DNA of 64,000 bases. It comes from Pseudomonas fluorescens. Its GTDB lineage: Bacteria; Pseudomonadota; Gammaproteobacteria; Pseudomonadales; Pseudomonadaceae. The stretch is from the NCBI RefSeq assembly GCF_000730425.1, contig NZ_CP008896.1, positions 3,596,001 to 3,660,000 of the forward strand, written 5' to 3'. This document shows positions 10,248 through 22,384 of this stretch, piece by piece. Position 1 is the stretch's first letter. The number at the start of each line of letters is the position of its first letter. Made by a program: the position numbers and the translations under genes. The notes under the pieces were generated by a model. The model was not told the DNA's origin, did not search any database, and saw only the letters and a program-made list of their open reading frames with translations.

Positions 10248-12734
10248 TTACAACGCACGACAGGTAGCCGAGGCAGTTTCATAGAGTTTGTCATTGGAGG
10301 GCTCTGGCTCAAGGTTCAGTTGCAACAGACAGGGTTTCGTAGCGTCTGGTAGCTCGACACTCAGGGTTTGCTGGGGATCGCTGTCGTTCAGGAAGATCAG
10401 GCCATCGCCCACCACGCTGGTAAGGAAGACCTTGCCCGGGCCAAACACCGGCGCGCCCTGGGGCAGCGCACGCCCGCCCTGATCACGGGCCGTCAACAGA
10501 ACGCGGCGGGCGCTGACCACCTTGAACTCCACGGTATTGAACGATCCGCGTGCGGCTGCGAGGGTCTGGGTGCCGTTCCCGAGGTCGACATACCTGGGCA
10601 AGGACTGGGTCTGCACTTCCAGGTGGCTGGTGCTGTAGGCCGGCAACCCCGCAATGACCGCATGACCGCGATAATCAGTCCAGACCGGACCCTGGGGCGT
10701 GGAGACTTTGGCGCCCGCGATATTGCCTACCGACAACAGGCCAAACGTGTCCTGGACGGCATACGGCGAGAAGGTCAGCCCTTGTTCATGGGCCACGATG
10801 CCACCCTGCAGTTGCCCGGTGTAGCTGGTGCCTGATCCATCCCGGCTGATACCCGCGCCAATGCGCGTATAGCGTGGCATGACGTCGACCCGACCGCGCA
10901 CCGATTGCTCGCGATCCGTCAGGTCTCGTTCGACACCAACTTCGTAATCCATATAGTCGTTGACCCGTTCCGACATTGTCGTACCGATATCGGAACGACC
11001 ATTGCGTCGGCTGGCGAAAGAGCTGAGGCGACGGCTCTCGCCAAAAGGCATGCTGACCTGCAGGCGCAGTGATGCCCCTTCCAGGGGAGGTGCCTCGTTT
11101 GCCGCGTAACGGCGATTGCGTCGACGCGACGGGCCTGTCTGTGAGTCGGCGATCAGTGCAACATCGACGTCCCTGAAGCGCCTGTTCCACGACGCAAAGA
11201 CATATTCAGTACTATGCCCGTCAAACTGTGCGTTATGAGAATAAGTGAAGGAGAGCGCACCGATAGTGGGCTCCGTCCAGCTCAGCCCAGCGGTGTACTG
11301 GCGCTGGAAACGCGTATCCAGATAGCCCTTGGGCGATGCCTCCCCTGCCTCCAGGACATCCCGATAACCTCGACTCTGGATGGTGACACTCAGGCTGGCC
11401 TCGACACCGGCACCCAATGGGCTGCCCAGCGACACAGCACTGCGCGTCCCGCCGACGCCGCTGACCTTGTCGCGGGACAGGTTGTGTCGCGCATTCACCG
11501 AAATCCTTTGGAAAAACACACGGCTCAAGGTGCCACCTGCCGCGTAGTATTCGTCGGTACCGAGCACGCCAACCCCCAGGGCCGTACCTGCGCCCAAGCC
11601 CCAGGTGCCACTGCCCATCGCCACCACCGGCGACTCCCTGTCGCTGGCAACGGTTTCCCGCACCTTGCCCAGGGCGAAGTCAAAACCTGGCACAACCGGC
11701 ACCTGCGCACCGAAAGACGCCGCGGGCACCACGAAACTGCGCTTGCCCCCCCGGGTGCCGATGACACTTACCTCCAGGTCGCTGGTACCGTTGAGCAACG
11801 GTAGGTCTGCGAGGGTGAAAGGCCCCTCCGGTACAAGGGTCGAATAGATCAGAACACCGGACTGGCGCACCTCAACCCGCGCCTGGCTATGGGCCAGGCC
11901 TTCAACCACTACGCCGCTGGAGTTGCCCGCACGCGCGACACCATCTGGAAAGAGCTGCAGACCCGAGAGCTGGAGACCGCCGAACACCGGGCTCCTGCTG
12001 GAAATCTGGCCTGCCTGGAAAGTCGACTGCAGGGCTGCGAAATCTCTCTGGGCGTAGGCGTATATATGCTCACTACTGTTCCTGCCATTGTCGGACATAT
12101 AGAACTGCCGACTGCGCACAACCCAATTGCCGAGATTGAACCCAGCCTCGGTATAGGCCGAGATAAAACGGCTGGAGCCATCGCGCGAGTGGTTGTCGAA
12201 TCCCAGCACGTCATAGTTGAGCAGGGCGGCCGTGCCACCCTGGCTGAAGCTGCCCGCTTCCCACTCCGGCTCGCGCAACGATTGCGTGGGCACCACCAGC
12301 GACACTTCGTCATTGCCAGGACGCAACCTCACGATCGTCGCCGGATACTGGCCAACAAAGTCATGACAGGCCTGGTCAGCCGTCACACCGGCCTGCAACA
12401 CCGACGATGGCACCCGCAAACCGGCCTTGTCCAACAACCCACGGGTAAAACACAACTGGCCCTGAAAATCGAAACGGGCATCGACCAACCCTAATGCATT
12501 GCCATTGACCCGCAGTCCGACCACCTGGACCCCCTCGCGAAAACGCGCGGCACTGCGGAAATACTCCGAGATCTTCGGATCAATACCGTGGGTGGTCAGA
12601 GCTGCCAGGTCGAACCCCTCACCCAACTCGATAGCCAGTGCATTTCCATCTGCCCCGAACAAGGTTGCCAGCCCCACGAACAGCCCCGAACAGGCACCGC
12701 TCGCAGCCTTGCCCACCACCCGGTCAAATACCAT
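10248..12734 (-). CDS. Fimbrial outer-membrane usher
   Basis: About 828-residue usher of the PapC/FimD family, the outer-membrane pore through which pilus subunits are assembled. After a signal peptide (about 1-33) comes the N-terminal chaperone-binding domain with QLCFTRGLLDKAGLRVPS. The barrel and plug region follow (GVVVEGLAHSQARVEVRQSG; VPEGPFTLADLPLLNGTSDL), and the C-terminal domains include VWTDYRGHAVIAGLPAYS. The start MVFDRVVGK overlaps the end of the chaperone gene by 11 bases; an earlier in-frame start (12764) is possible. Length fits the family (800-880). Confidence 0.92.
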   Translation of the reverse strand: MVFDRVVGKAASGACSGLFVGLATLFGADGNALAIELGEGFDLAALTTHGIDPKISEYFRSAARFREGVQVVGLRVNGNALGLVDARFDFQGQLCFTRGLLDKAGLRVPSSVLQAGVTADQACHDFVGQYPATIVRLRPGNDEVSLVVPTQSLREPEWEAGSFSQGGTAALLNYDVLGFDNHSRDGSSRFISAYTEAGFNLGNWVVRSRQFYMSDNGRNSSEHIYAYAQRDFAALQSTFQAGQISSRSPVFGGLQLSGLQLFPDGVARAGNSSGVVVEGLAHSQARVEVRQSGVLIYSTLVPEGPFTLADLPLLNGTSDLEVSVIGTRGGKRSFVVPAASFGAQVPVVPGFDFALGKVRETVASDRESPVVAMGSGTWGLGAGTALGVGVLGTDEYYAAGGTLSRVFFQRISVNARHNLSRDKVSGVGGTRSAVSLGSPLGAGVEASLSVTIQSRGYRDVLEAGEASPKGYLDTRFQRQYTAGLSWTEPTIGALSFTYSHNAQFDGHSTEYVFASWNRRFRDVDVALIADSQTGPSRRRNRRYAANEAPPLEGASLRLQVSMPFGESRRLSSFASRRNGRSDIGTTMSERVNDYMDYEVGVERDLTDREQSVRGRVDVMPRYTRIGAGISRDGSGTSYTGQLQGGIVAHEQGLTFSPYAVQDTFGLLSVGNIAGAKVSTPQGPVWTDYRGHAVIAGLPAYSTSHLEVQTQSLPRYVDLGNGTQTLAAARGSFNTVEFKVVSARRVLLTARDQGGRALPQGAPVFGPGKVFLTSVVGDGLIFLNDSDPQQTLSVELPDATKPCLLQLNLEPEPSNDKLYETASATCRAL

Positions 12735-13440
12735 GATCGGCCACTTCGGCTTGGTAACTGTCAACGGTAAATCCGTACACCGTGGCTGGCTGCAGGACTA
12801 CCGACGTGACATCGGCCAAGGAACTGCGGGTCTCAACCGCCAGCACTTCCCCCGGCAGGACATAGCTGCGCGGCAGGGCCGCCAGTTGTTTTCCCGGCAG
12901 CAACTGCAACTCAGGGGCCAACCGCACCACATAGGCACTGTCGTTGTGGACAACCAGACCTGCATCCTGGCGCTTCCACTTGAGCAGCTCCCAGGGCGCC
13001 TGGTGCCTGGCCAACCCTTTGGGGTGCAGGATCAGCGGCAGGTTCTGCCGCAACGTGATACCGATGGTCGTACCGCCAGGGCCGCGGGACTGGGGAATCC
13101 CCTCGAAGGAAACACGCTTCAACCGTTGTGTCTTGAGCGGCACCCCGGCCGTGCTGATAAAGCGAACCAACTGGGTTTCACCTGCCTCGACCCGGGTAAT
13201 GGGGGGAGTGACGATCAATAGCGGCTCTTGATCCTGCGGAATATTTTCGATCACCGAGTGAAGTAGCGCGGGTCCCGGGTCAGTGTTCTTGACATTGATC
13301 GTCGCTTCACCGTCTTCTTCATAGAGCACGACAACCGTTGTTTCGGGCCGCATGCCATCGGCAACTGCCAGGCGACTTGCACAAAGCAACAAACTCGCAT
13401 ACAGAAACAACGCCACACTGGATTTAAAAAAACCATTCAC
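12724..13440 (-). CDS. Periplasmic fimbrial chaperone
   Basis: 238-residue PapD-type chaperone that caps pilin subunits and delivers them to the usher. After a signal peptide (...LLLCASRLAVADG) the first Ig-like domain carries VVVLYEEDGEATINVKNTD and the conserved TPPITRVEAGETQLVRF strand. The second domain has LPLILHPKGL. The GTG start at 13440 was chosen because GGAGAAAG lies seven bases upstream and it places the signal peptide at the N-terminus; the frame is open for 27 further codons upstream without a comparable ribosome-binding site. Confidence 0.9.
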   Translation of the reverse strand: MNGFFKSSVALFLYASLLLCASRLAVADGMRPETTVVVLYEEDGEATINVKNTDPGPALLHSVIENIPQDQEPLLIVTPPITRVEAGETQLVRFISTAGVPLKTQRLKRVSFEGIPQSRGPGGTTIGITLRQNLPLILHPKGLARHQAPWELLKWKRQDAGLVVHNDSAYVVRLAPELQLLPGKQLAALPRSYVLPGEVLAVETRSSLADVTSVVLQPATVYGFTVDSYQAEVADHGI

Positions 13441-13490
13441 TGTACTTTCTCCGCAACACCCCAAAACAAATTTCTGAAAAGCGCCCACGT

Positions 13491-13546
13491 AAAAACAGCC
13501 GATAAGTTCCGGAAATTTCATTTAACTTCCGGTTCAATATCGGCTG
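13491..13546 (-). terminator. Nested hairpin between pilin and chaperone genes (attenuator or mRNA stabiliser)
   Basis: Outer stem CAGCCGATA (13496-13504) pairs perfectly with TATCGGCTG (13538-13546); an inner CCGGAA/TTCCGG pair lies inside the loop. On the minus strand it is followed by TTTTT (13491-13495). It lies 11 bp after the pilin stop, so it could partly stop transcription or protect the pilin mRNA, giving more major subunit than chaperone and usher. Confidence 0.7.
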
Positions 13547-13557
13547 CTTTAATGGAT

Positions 13558-14208
13558 TTAAATGTAACTAAGTACTAAGGTAGCGCGACCATCCAGCGTG
13601 ACATCCCGGGTAAGGTCCAAATCCTGGCCTCGGTTGATGACCGCCTTGACTGCAAGGACACCCGTCAGTTGGGCAATGGATGCCGGGGTCACCGTCGTAC
13701 CATTACGCCACGAGTACTGGCTGGGTGATTGCGCGACTTTCCCATCGCTGTTCTGCCAGGCACCGGAACCGGTGGTCCGCATGATCGGGTTCAACACGGT
13801 GCCTGACGACCTCAGGTCGCGCAGCGTGACCGAGTAACCGCCGGTACGCCGGTTCGAGACAGCGCCCAATCCGAAGTTCTGCGCTTCGGTATAGCCGGCA
13901 CCGAGGATCCCGGTAACCTTGCTGCCAGCCTGCAGGTCGGTCAGGGCCAGGCCGAATTTGGCCGGGGTGCTGCCACAGTTGACGGACACCGAGGTGGTTT
14001 TCTCTTCACGGGGGTTGAAGGCGGTCTGGGACAACTCGCCAGAGCGGATGGTCCCATAATCGATGATCCCGCCGCCGCCCAGGCTGAGATTGCAGGACGC
14101 TGGAGTAATCGTCCCCCGCACCACCAGCTGTGCGACGTTTGTTGCTTGAGCGCCAATACTTGCAGCCAGGCAAACAATGCCCATCGTCAAACCCAATACT
14201 TTTTTCAT
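13558..14208 (-). CDS. Major fimbrial subunit (DUF1120 family)
   Basis: 216-residue pilin-like protein. Signal peptide about 1-22 (SIGAQA/TNVAQL). The mature N-terminus VAQLVVRGTITPASCNLSLGGGGIIDYGTI has the first conserved cysteine; the second is in TSVSVNCGSTPAKFGLAL. The C-terminal strand ATLVLSYI matches the donor/beta-zipper end that fimbrial chaperones recognise. It is first in the cluster and is separated from the chaperone gene by a hairpin, as expected for an abundantly made shaft subunit. Confidence 0.85.
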   Translation of the reverse strand: MKKVLGLTMGIVCLAASIGAQATNVAQLVVRGTITPASCNLSLGGGGIIDYGTIRSGELSQTAFNPREEKTTSVSVNCGSTPAKFGLALTDLQAGSKVTGILGAGYTEAQNFGLGAVSNRRTGGYSVTLRDLRSSGTVLNPIMRTTGSGAWQNSDGKVAQSPSQYSWRNGTTVTPASIAQLTGVLAVKAVINRGQDLDLTRDVTLDGRATLVLSYI

Positions 14209-14687
14209 GATCGACCTGTCGTTAAAAAGTGTCAGGCATTACTTATCAAACCCGGACAATTCCGCCGCCATCATTAGTTCCTCCATGAAACAAAAAGCTA
14301 TAAATAAGTAACACCACGGCGTCATTGCCGAATGACAGTTTCACCTTCACCCCCCTTCAATAAATATAAGACCATACCTTGATCTCTGTGAGACCCATTA
14401 AAAACAACTGTCTCCTTTAACATCTCCAAAAGTAGTCCAGAACAAATTATGGATCAGCATAATTAACTTACTTATGTAGGAAACCGCATAAAAACTAAAA
14501 TCGCGAAAAGCCTCATAACTACCTACACCTCAACAAAGAGATGTCATCAGCCATCTGGGAATTTGCCCTACATTTCCTACAAAACTTGATCGAGAGCAGG
14601 AGTAAGAGAAATCACCGAGCACTACGCGTTGGCGCCAGCGTTTGATCGTGGCACGATGGCAAGGTTATCGACCGAGATCCCCTACCC
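14209..14687. promoter_or_regulatory. AT-rich region upstream of the fimbrial cluster and ppx
   Basis: About 480 bp without a gene, notably AT-rich against the surrounding sequence. It contains a palindrome GTCATT-GCCG-AATGAC (14321-14336) and two copies of TGTAGGAAA in inverted orientation (14475-14483 and 14573-14581). It must hold the fimbrial promoter (minus strand) and the ppx promoter (plus strand). AT-rich fimbrial promoters in Pseudomonas are usual targets of MvaT-type silencers; that is inference here. Confidence 0.5.
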
Positions 14688-16190
14688 ATGCCGCAATCCC
14701 AAGCCAAGAATCTGTCCCTGATCGCCGCCATCGACCTGGGCTCCAACAGCTTTCACATGGTCGTGGCCAAGGCCCAGAACGGTGAGATCCGTATCCTTGA
14801 GCGGCTCGGCGAAAAGGTACAACTGGCTGCCGGAATCGACGATGAGCGCAAGCTCAACGAAGAATCCATGCAACGTGGGCTCGATTGCCTCAAGCGCTTT
14901 GCCCAATTGATCAACGGCATGCCTCAGGGCGCTGTGCGTATCGTCGGCACCAACGCATTGCGCGAAGCGCGTAACCGTGGCGAATTCATTCGCCGCGCCG
15001 AGGAGATCCTCGGACACCCGGTGGAAGTCATTTCTGGCCGTGAAGAAGCGCGCCTGATCTACCTCGGCGTTTCCCATACGCTGGCCGATACCCCCGGCAA
15101 ACGCCTGGTGGCCGACATTGGCGGCGGCAGTACCGAATTCATCATTGGCCAGCGCTTCGAGCCGCTGCTGCGCGAAAGCCTGCAAATGGGTTGCGTCAGC
15201 TACACCCAGCGTTATTTCAAGGACGGCAAGATCACCCCGGCCCGCTACGCCCAGGCCTACACGGCGGCGCGGCTGGAGATCATGAGCATCGAGCATGCCC
15301 TGCATCGCCTGACCTGGGATGAAGCCATCGGCTCATCCGGCACCATCCGCGCCATCGGCCTGGCCCTGAAGGCCGGCGGCCATGGCACCGGAGAGGTCAA
15401 CGCAGAAGGCCTGGCCTGGCTCAAGCGCAAGCTGTTCAAGCTCGGCGATGCCGAGAAAATTGACTTCGAGGGCATCAAGCCCGACCGCCGAGCCATCTTC
15501 CCCGCAGGCCTGGCGATCCTTGAGGCGATCTTTGACGCCCTTGAACTGCAACGCATGGATCACTGCGATGGCGCTCTGCGTGAAGGCGTGCTCTACGACT
15601 TGCTGGGTCGCCATCACCATGAAGACGTCCGTGAGCGCACCCTGGGCTCGCTGATGGAGCGTTACCACGTCGATCTGGAACAGGCCGCGCGGGTGGAGCG
15701 CAAGGCGCTGCATGCCTTTGACCAGGTCGCCGAGGATTGGGACCTGCAGGACGGGGTCTGGCGTGAACTGTTGGGCTGGGCGGCCAAGGTCCATGAAGTG
15801 GGGCTGGATATCGCTCACTATCATTACCACAAGCATGGCGCGTACCTGATCGAACACTCGGACCTGGCGGGGTTTTCCCGGGAAGACCAGCAGATGCTGG
15901 CCCTGCTGGTACGCGGTCATCGCCGCAATATCCCCAAGGACAAGTTCGCCGAGTTCGGCGCCGAGGGCATCAAGCTGATCCGCCTGTGCGCCCTGCTGCG
16001 TTTTGCGATTCTGTTCCACCACATCCGTGGCACCCAGCAGATGCCACAAGTCACCCTGCAGGCCAATGGCGACAGCCTGGACGTGGTGTTTCCCAAGAAC
16101 TGGCTGGATGAGAATCAACTGACCCAAGCGGATTTCGCCCAGGAGGCTGAGTGGCTGACGCGGGTAGGTTTTAGCCTGAACGTGCGTTGA
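14688..16190 (+). CDS. ppx: Exopolyphosphatase
   Basis: 500-residue enzyme that removes terminal phosphates from polyphosphate; related to GppA. The N-terminal actin-like ATPase fold begins [22 protein letters not shown], followed by [14 protein letters not shown] and the phosphate-binding [15 protein letters not shown]. The C-terminal part has an HD-like helical domain. It is normally adjacent to ppk; here both are present with an amidase gene between them. Confidence 0.96.
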   Translation: MPQSQAKNLSLIAAIDLGSNSFHMVVAKAQNGEIRILERLGEKVQLAAGIDDERKLNEESMQRGLDCLKRFAQLINGMPQGAVRIVGTNALREARNRGEFIRRAEEILGHPVEVISGREEARLIYLGVSHTLADTPGKRLVADIGGGSTEFIIGQRFEPLLRESLQMGCVSYTQRYFKDGKITPARYAQAYTAARLEIMSIEHALHRLTWDEAIGSSGTIRAIGLALKAGGHGTGEVNAEGLAWLKRKLFKLGDAEKIDFEGIKPDRRAIFPAGLAILEAIFDALELQRMDHCDGALREGVLYDLLGRHHHEDVRERTLGSLMERYHVDLEQAARVERKALHAFDQVAEDWDLQDGVWRELLGWAAKVHEVGLDIAHYHYHKHGAYLIEHSDLAGFSREDQQMLALLVRGHRRNIPKDKFAEFGAEGIKLIRLCALLRFAILFHHIRGTQQMPQVTLQANGDSLDVVFPKNWLDENQLTQADFAQEAEWLTRVGFSLNVR

Positions 16191-16248
16191 TCAGATGCCG
16201 CACCCGATGCCACGTTGACAACGGGCGCGGCCCCACAGATCTAATTGC

Positions 16249-17754
16249 CTACAGCGAGTGCGGCCTAAATGGCACGCCAGGAATGAATGCCGGCGCCCTG
16301 ATTGCCTGCGTTGCCTGCTCATAGCCATACGCGATCGAGAGCAGGGTGGCTTCGCTGTTGCCCGCACCGGTGACGTGAAGCGCAGTCGGCATACCTTCAT
16401 CATCCATACCCGAAGGTACCGAGATGCCGGGATAGCCTGCGGCGGCGGCAAAGTAATAACTGTCTGAACGAAAGCTCGACACGATGGCATCGAGTTTGTG
16501 CTCGGTCAGTGGTTGATCGAGGGTTTGCCTGAATACCGGGATGACCGCCTCCCACAGTGCTTCCCGCTGTTCATCGGTCGTCTCCAGGCTGTTGATCATT
16601 TTGAGAAAGTCCTGGTCAGGCTCCCCGGGTCGCTTGTTGCGCTCATTGAACGCAATCAACTGGGACAACGATTTCACCGGCAACCCTTCTCTGCCGGCCA
16701 GATAGCCTTGCAGGCTTTGCTTAACGTCCGCAAATAGCGCGTCGTCGTAGTTTTTGTAGGCTTCAAGTGACACATTCACGCCCAACGTAAGGATCGGCAC
16801 CATCTCTGCCCCTTTGGACTCCAGCAACCTGATCGCGTCTTCGAAATGCTGCCTGTCCGAGCGCAGGGCAGGATCCCTGGCTTCTTCAGGCGACAACTCA
16901 GGCAGGGGGGTATAACCGATGCGTTTGCCTTGCAGGGCATCCGGCCTCAGGCCTGCGGTATAGGCATTAGTTTGGGTCATGGCGTTCAGTGCCTGGGCGG
17001 CATCACTGACGTTACGCGTAAAAGTGCCCACCGTGTCCATTCTGGAACTGGTCATGACGCCCTCAGTACTCACCAGCCCAACCGTCGTTTTCAAACCGAA
17101 CACACCATTGAAAGCCGCCGGGGCAATGACTGAACCATTGGTCTCGACCCCCAATGCCAATGGGACATGCCCTTGGGCTACCGCGACGGCCGACCCCGAA
17201 CTGGACCCTGCCACCTGCCCGCCTAGCCGATGGGGATTGAGCGTTTGCCCGCCGCGCGAGCTCCATCCATCAACCGGAATCTCAGAACGAAAGTTGGAAA
17301 GCTCAGTCATGTTGGTTTTGCCCAGGATCACCACGCCAGCCTTGAGCAAGCTGTCCACGACCCTGGCATTTTTTTTCGGTGGAGCACCCACCAACGCACG
17401 AGAACCCGCACTGGTCTGCATTTTGCCACTTGTTTCAAAGACATCTTTCAGGGCAATCGGAACCCCGTGCAAGACACCACGCACATGGCCCGCAGCGCGT
17501 TCCTGGTCAAGTCTCTTCGCTGCTTCTCGAGCATCGGGATTGACTTGAATAAACGCATTGCCCCCCTGCAACCCCTGATCGATATTGGCGATGCTCTTCA
17601 ACGCATCGCTGACCAGGGTTTCTGAAGTCACTGCGCCCCTCTGGGTCATGTCCGACGACATTGCCTGAACACTTCGATAGTCTTTTGGCGCGAAGGCCAG
17701 CGCCTCGAAAAACCCGGAGGCTCCTAACCCGATGCCCATACTTGGTCCAATCAT
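16249..17754 (-). CDS. Amidase-signature family hydrolase
   Basis: 501-residue amidase-signature enzyme. The Ser-cisSer-Lys triad can be placed: Lys103 in GVPIALKDVFET, the cis-Ser at about 184 in the AGSSSGS loop, and the nucleophile Ser208 in ETNGSVIAPA. The spacing of 24 between the two serines is that of the family. The usual GGS before the nucleophile is NGS here. The first 40 residues look like a weak non-cytoplasmic or variable extension. It lies between ppx and ppk, is absent from that spot in P. aeruginosa as I recall it, and has no gene in operon with it. The substrate is unknown. Confidence 0.85.
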   Translation of the reverse strand: MIGPSMGIGLGASGFFEALAFAPKDYRSVQAMSSDMTQRGAVTSETLVSDALKSIANIDQGLQGGNAFIQVNPDAREAAKRLDQERAAGHVRGVLHGVPIALKDVFETSGKMQTSAGSRALVGAPPKKNARVVDSLLKAGVVILGKTNMTELSNFRSEIPVDGWSSRGGQTLNPHRLGGQVAGSSSGSAVAVAQGHVPLALGVETNGSVIAPAAFNGVFGLKTTVGLVSTEGVMTSSRMDTVGTFTRNVSDAAQALNAMTQTNAYTAGLRPDALQGKRIGYTPLPELSPEEARDPALRSDRQHFEDAIRLLESKGAEMVPILTLGVNVSLEAYKNYDDALFADVKQSLQGYLAGREGLPVKSLSQLIAFNERNKRPGEPDQDFLKMINSLETTDEQREALWEAVIPVFRQTLDQPLTEHKLDAIVSSFRSDSYYFAAAAGYPGISVPSGMDDEGMPTALHVTGAGNSEATLLSIAYGYEQATQAIRAPAFIPGVPFRPHSL

Positions 17755-17892
17755 GGAGAACTCCTCATCTGACCTGTAAAGGCTATCGTTTGATAGCCCG
17801 GCGTCAGTTAAAGAGAAGGCGCAACAAACCCCCAGTTGGAAAGTCTGGAGTCCCTGTCCGAGGGCTCAGTCGTGGGTGTAGGTTACAAGCGC

Positions 17893-17914
17893 GGGAGCGG
17901 GCCAGCCCGCTCCC
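17893..17914. repeat. Perfect palindrome, REP-like or terminator hairpin
   Basis: GGGAGCGGGC (17893-17902) and GCCCGCTCCC (17905-17914) form a perfect 10-bp stem with a 2-base gap. It lies just past the ppk stop and upstream of the amidase gene. This 'gggagcgggc' class is a second REP family in fluorescent pseudomonads and may also end ppk transcription. Confidence 0.7.
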
Positions 17915-17926
17915 ACCAAGGGGATG

Positions 17927-20149
17927 TCAGCGAACGGCCAGCACCGGGCTGCCCAGTCGCTCCAGCAACGTAGCCTGCGCACTGCGCGGATTCTGGTTGC
18001 CGGTTGGGGTGTTGCGCACGTAGCGCCCGTCCGACTGCAGGCTCCAACTGTGGGTGTTGTCGGTCAGATAACTCTCCAGCTCCTTCTTGACCCGCATGAT
18101 CAACTTCTTGCCTTCCACCGGGAAGCAGGTCTCCACGCGCTTGTCGAGGTTGCGTTCCATCCAGTCGGCGCTGGAAAGGAACATCTGCTCTTCACCGCCG
18201 TTGAGGAAGTAGAACACCCGCGTGTGCTCCAGGAAGCGGCCGATGATCGAACGCACGTGGATATTGTGGGACACCCCGGCAATACCAGGGCGCAGGCAGC
18301 ACATGCCACGCACCACCAAGTCGATGCGCACGCCAGACTGGCTGGCCTTGTACAGCGCGCGGATGATCTTCGGATCAGTCAACGAGTTGAACTTGGCGAT
18401 AATGTGCGCCGGCTTGCCGTCGAGGGCGAACTGGGTTTCGCGGGCAATCATGTCGAGCATGCCCTTTTTCAGGGTGAACGGCGCATGCAGCAGCTTTTTC
18501 ATGCGCAGGGTCTTGCCCATGCCGATCAATTGACTGAACAGTTTGCCGACGTCTTCGCACAGCGCGTCGTCGGAAGTCAGCAGGCTGTAGTCGGTGTAGA
18601 GCTTGGCGTTGCCGGCGTGATAGTTACCGGTGCCCAGGTGCGCGTAACGCACAATCTCACCCGCCTCACGGCGCAGGATCAACATCATCTTGGCGTGGGT
18701 CTTGAAGCCCACCACGCCATAGATCACCACCGCGCCGGCCGCTTGCAGGCGGCTGGCCAGTTGCAGGTTGGACTCTTCGTCAAACCGCGCCCGCAACTCG
18801 ATCACCGCGGTGACTTCCTTGCCATTACGCGCGGCGTCTACCAGCGCATCGACGATTTCCGAGTTGGCGCCGCTGCGGTACAGGGTCTGGCGCACCGCCA
18901 GGACGTGGGGATCCTTGGCGGCCTGGCGCAGTAGGTCGACCACCGGCGTGAACGACTCGAACGGGTGCAGCAGCAAGATGTCCTGCTTGCTGACTACGCT
19001 GAAGATGTTCTCGCTGTTTTGCAGCAGTTTCGGAATCTGCGGGGTAAACGGCGTGTATTGCAGCTCCGGGTGGCTGTCCAGACCGGTGATGCTGAACAGG
19101 CGCGTCAGGTTCACCGGGCCATTGACCTGATACAGCTCGGTCTCGGCCAGGTTGAACTGTTTGAGCAGGTAGTCAGACAGGTGCTTGGGGCAGGTGTCCG
19201 CCACTTCCAGGCGCACCGCGTCACCGTAGCGCCGCGAGAACAGCTCGCCGCGCAGGGCGCGGGCCAGGTCTTCGACGTCTTCGGTGTCGACCGCAAGGTC
19301 CGCGTTACGGGTCAGGCGAAACTGATAGCAGCCCTTGACCTTCATGCCCTGGAACAGGTCATCGGCGTGGGCGTGGATCATCGACGAAAGGAATACATAG
19401 TTATCGCCAGCCCCCCCGACCTCTTCCGGTACCTTGATGATCCGTGGCAACAGGCGCGGGGCGGGGATGATCGCCAAACCCGAGTCACGGCCAAAGGCAT
19501 CGATACCTTCGAGCTCGACGATAAAGTTCAGGCTCTTGTTCACCAACAGCGGAAATGGATGCGTCGGGTCAAGGCCGATCGGAGTGATGATCGGCGCGAT
19601 CTCGTCACGGAAATAGCGACGTACCCAGGTCTTGAGCTTGACGGTCCAGTTGCGCCGGCGGATGAAACGCACCTGATGTTTTTCCAGCTCTGGCAACAGA
19701 ATGTCATTGAGGATGGCGTATTGGCGATCCACATGGCCGTGTACCAGTTCGCTGATACGGGCCAGGGCCTGGTGCGGCTGCAAACCGTCGGCGCCAGCCT
19801 GCTCACGGGCGAAGGTGATCTGTTTCTTGAGGCCGGCGACACGAATCTCGAAGAACTCGTCCAGGTTGCTGGAGAAGATCAGCAGGAACTTCAGGCGTTC
19901 CAGCAGCGGGTAGGACTCATCCAGCGCCTGCTCCAGCACGCGGATGTTGAATTGCAGTTGTGACAGCTCGCGGTGGATGTACAGGCTGCTGTCATCCAGG
20001 TTCGGAATCACGATCGGCGGTGCCGCCACCGCCGGTTCCGTGATCACGGCTGGGTGCTCAGGCGCAAGCTCCGGCGGAATTTCGTCGACCTGTTCGACCA
20101 CCGGGAGCGCATCTTTTACGGCAACTTCTGTGAGTCCTTCGGTATTCAT
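17927..20149 (-). CDS. ppk: Polyphosphate kinase 1
   Basis: 740-residue PPK1 that polymerises the gamma-phosphate of ATP into polyphosphate. After a variable N-terminus of about 50 residues the N domain begins [35 protein letters not shown]. The phosphorylated-histidine region is [26 protein letters not shown], preceded by [22 protein letters not shown]. The C-terminal domain has [15 protein letters not shown]. It starts 18 bp after hemB on the same strand with an AGGAAC ribosome-binding site, so hemB-ppk is probably co-transcribed. Confidence 0.97.
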   Translation of the reverse strand: MNTEGLTEVAVKDALPVVEQVDEIPPELAPEHPAVITEPAVAAPPIVIPNLDDSSLYIHRELSQLQFNIRVLEQALDESYPLLERLKFLLIFSSNLDEFFEIRVAGLKKQITFAREQAGADGLQPHQALARISELVHGHVDRQYAILNDILLPELEKHQVRFIRRRNWTVKLKTWVRRYFRDEIAPIITPIGLDPTHPFPLLVNKSLNFIVELEGIDAFGRDSGLAIIPAPRLLPRIIKVPEEVGGAGDNYVFLSSMIHAHADDLFQGMKVKGCYQFRLTRNADLAVDTEDVEDLARALRGELFSRRYGDAVRLEVADTCPKHLSDYLLKQFNLAETELYQVNGPVNLTRLFSITGLDSHPELQYTPFTPQIPKLLQNSENIFSVVSKQDILLLHPFESFTPVVDLLRQAAKDPHVLAVRQTLYRSGANSEIVDALVDAARNGKEVTAVIELRARFDEESNLQLASRLQAAGAVVIYGVVGFKTHAKMMLILRREAGEIVRYAHLGTGNYHAGNAKLYTDYSLLTSDDALCEDVGKLFSQLIGMGKTLRMKKLLHAPFTLKKGMLDMIARETQFALDGKPAHIIAKFNSLTDPKIIRALYKASQSGVRIDLVVRGMCCLRPGIAGVSHNIHVRSIIGRFLEHTRVFYFLNGGEEQMFLSSADWMERNLDKRVETCFPVEGKKLIMRVKKELESYLTDNTHSWSLQSDGRYVRNTPTGNQNPRSAQATLLERLGSPVLAVR

Positions 20150-20167
20150 CGAGTGTTCCTGTGAGGG

Positions 20168-22044
<1,877 letters not shown>

Positions 22045-22384
22045 GCCGGTCCCTGCAACAGTAAAGGTCGATCGCGCCGAACAGGCTGGCTGGGCAGCCC
22101 CACCGCCACTACACGCCAGCCTGATACCCGGGCCACGGTCGGCATGCATCCGCAGAAACTCATCCAAATGAACACCCTGCCGCAGTTGCGATCCATGTAG
22201 AGAGCGTTCTGCACAGGACAGTTACGCCCAACTTTCGAAAGCCAGCCTTGTGCAAGGGAAGGATTCCATGGGCCCGCCCAGTCATTTATTGTTACATGAA
22301 GATTAGGGGCGATGGCCCGATGTCCCATTGGCAATGCTCGACAAATAAGTAGACATTTAACGCCATAAATCAGGAGAAATGCCC
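22045..22384. other. Intergenic region before elbB
   Basis: About 340 bp. I find no supported gene or repeat. The last 100 bases are AT-richer and probably carry the elbB promoter; AGGAGA (22372-22377) is the elbB ribosome-binding site. Confidence 0.5.

Noticed and set aside
14475..14581. Inverted TGTAGGAAA/TTTCCTACA pair, considered as a phase-variation switch for the fimbrial promoter
   Set aside because: The segment between is only about 90 bp, no recombinase gene is linked, and a 9-bp inverted match is likely by chance in 480 bp of AT-rich DNA.
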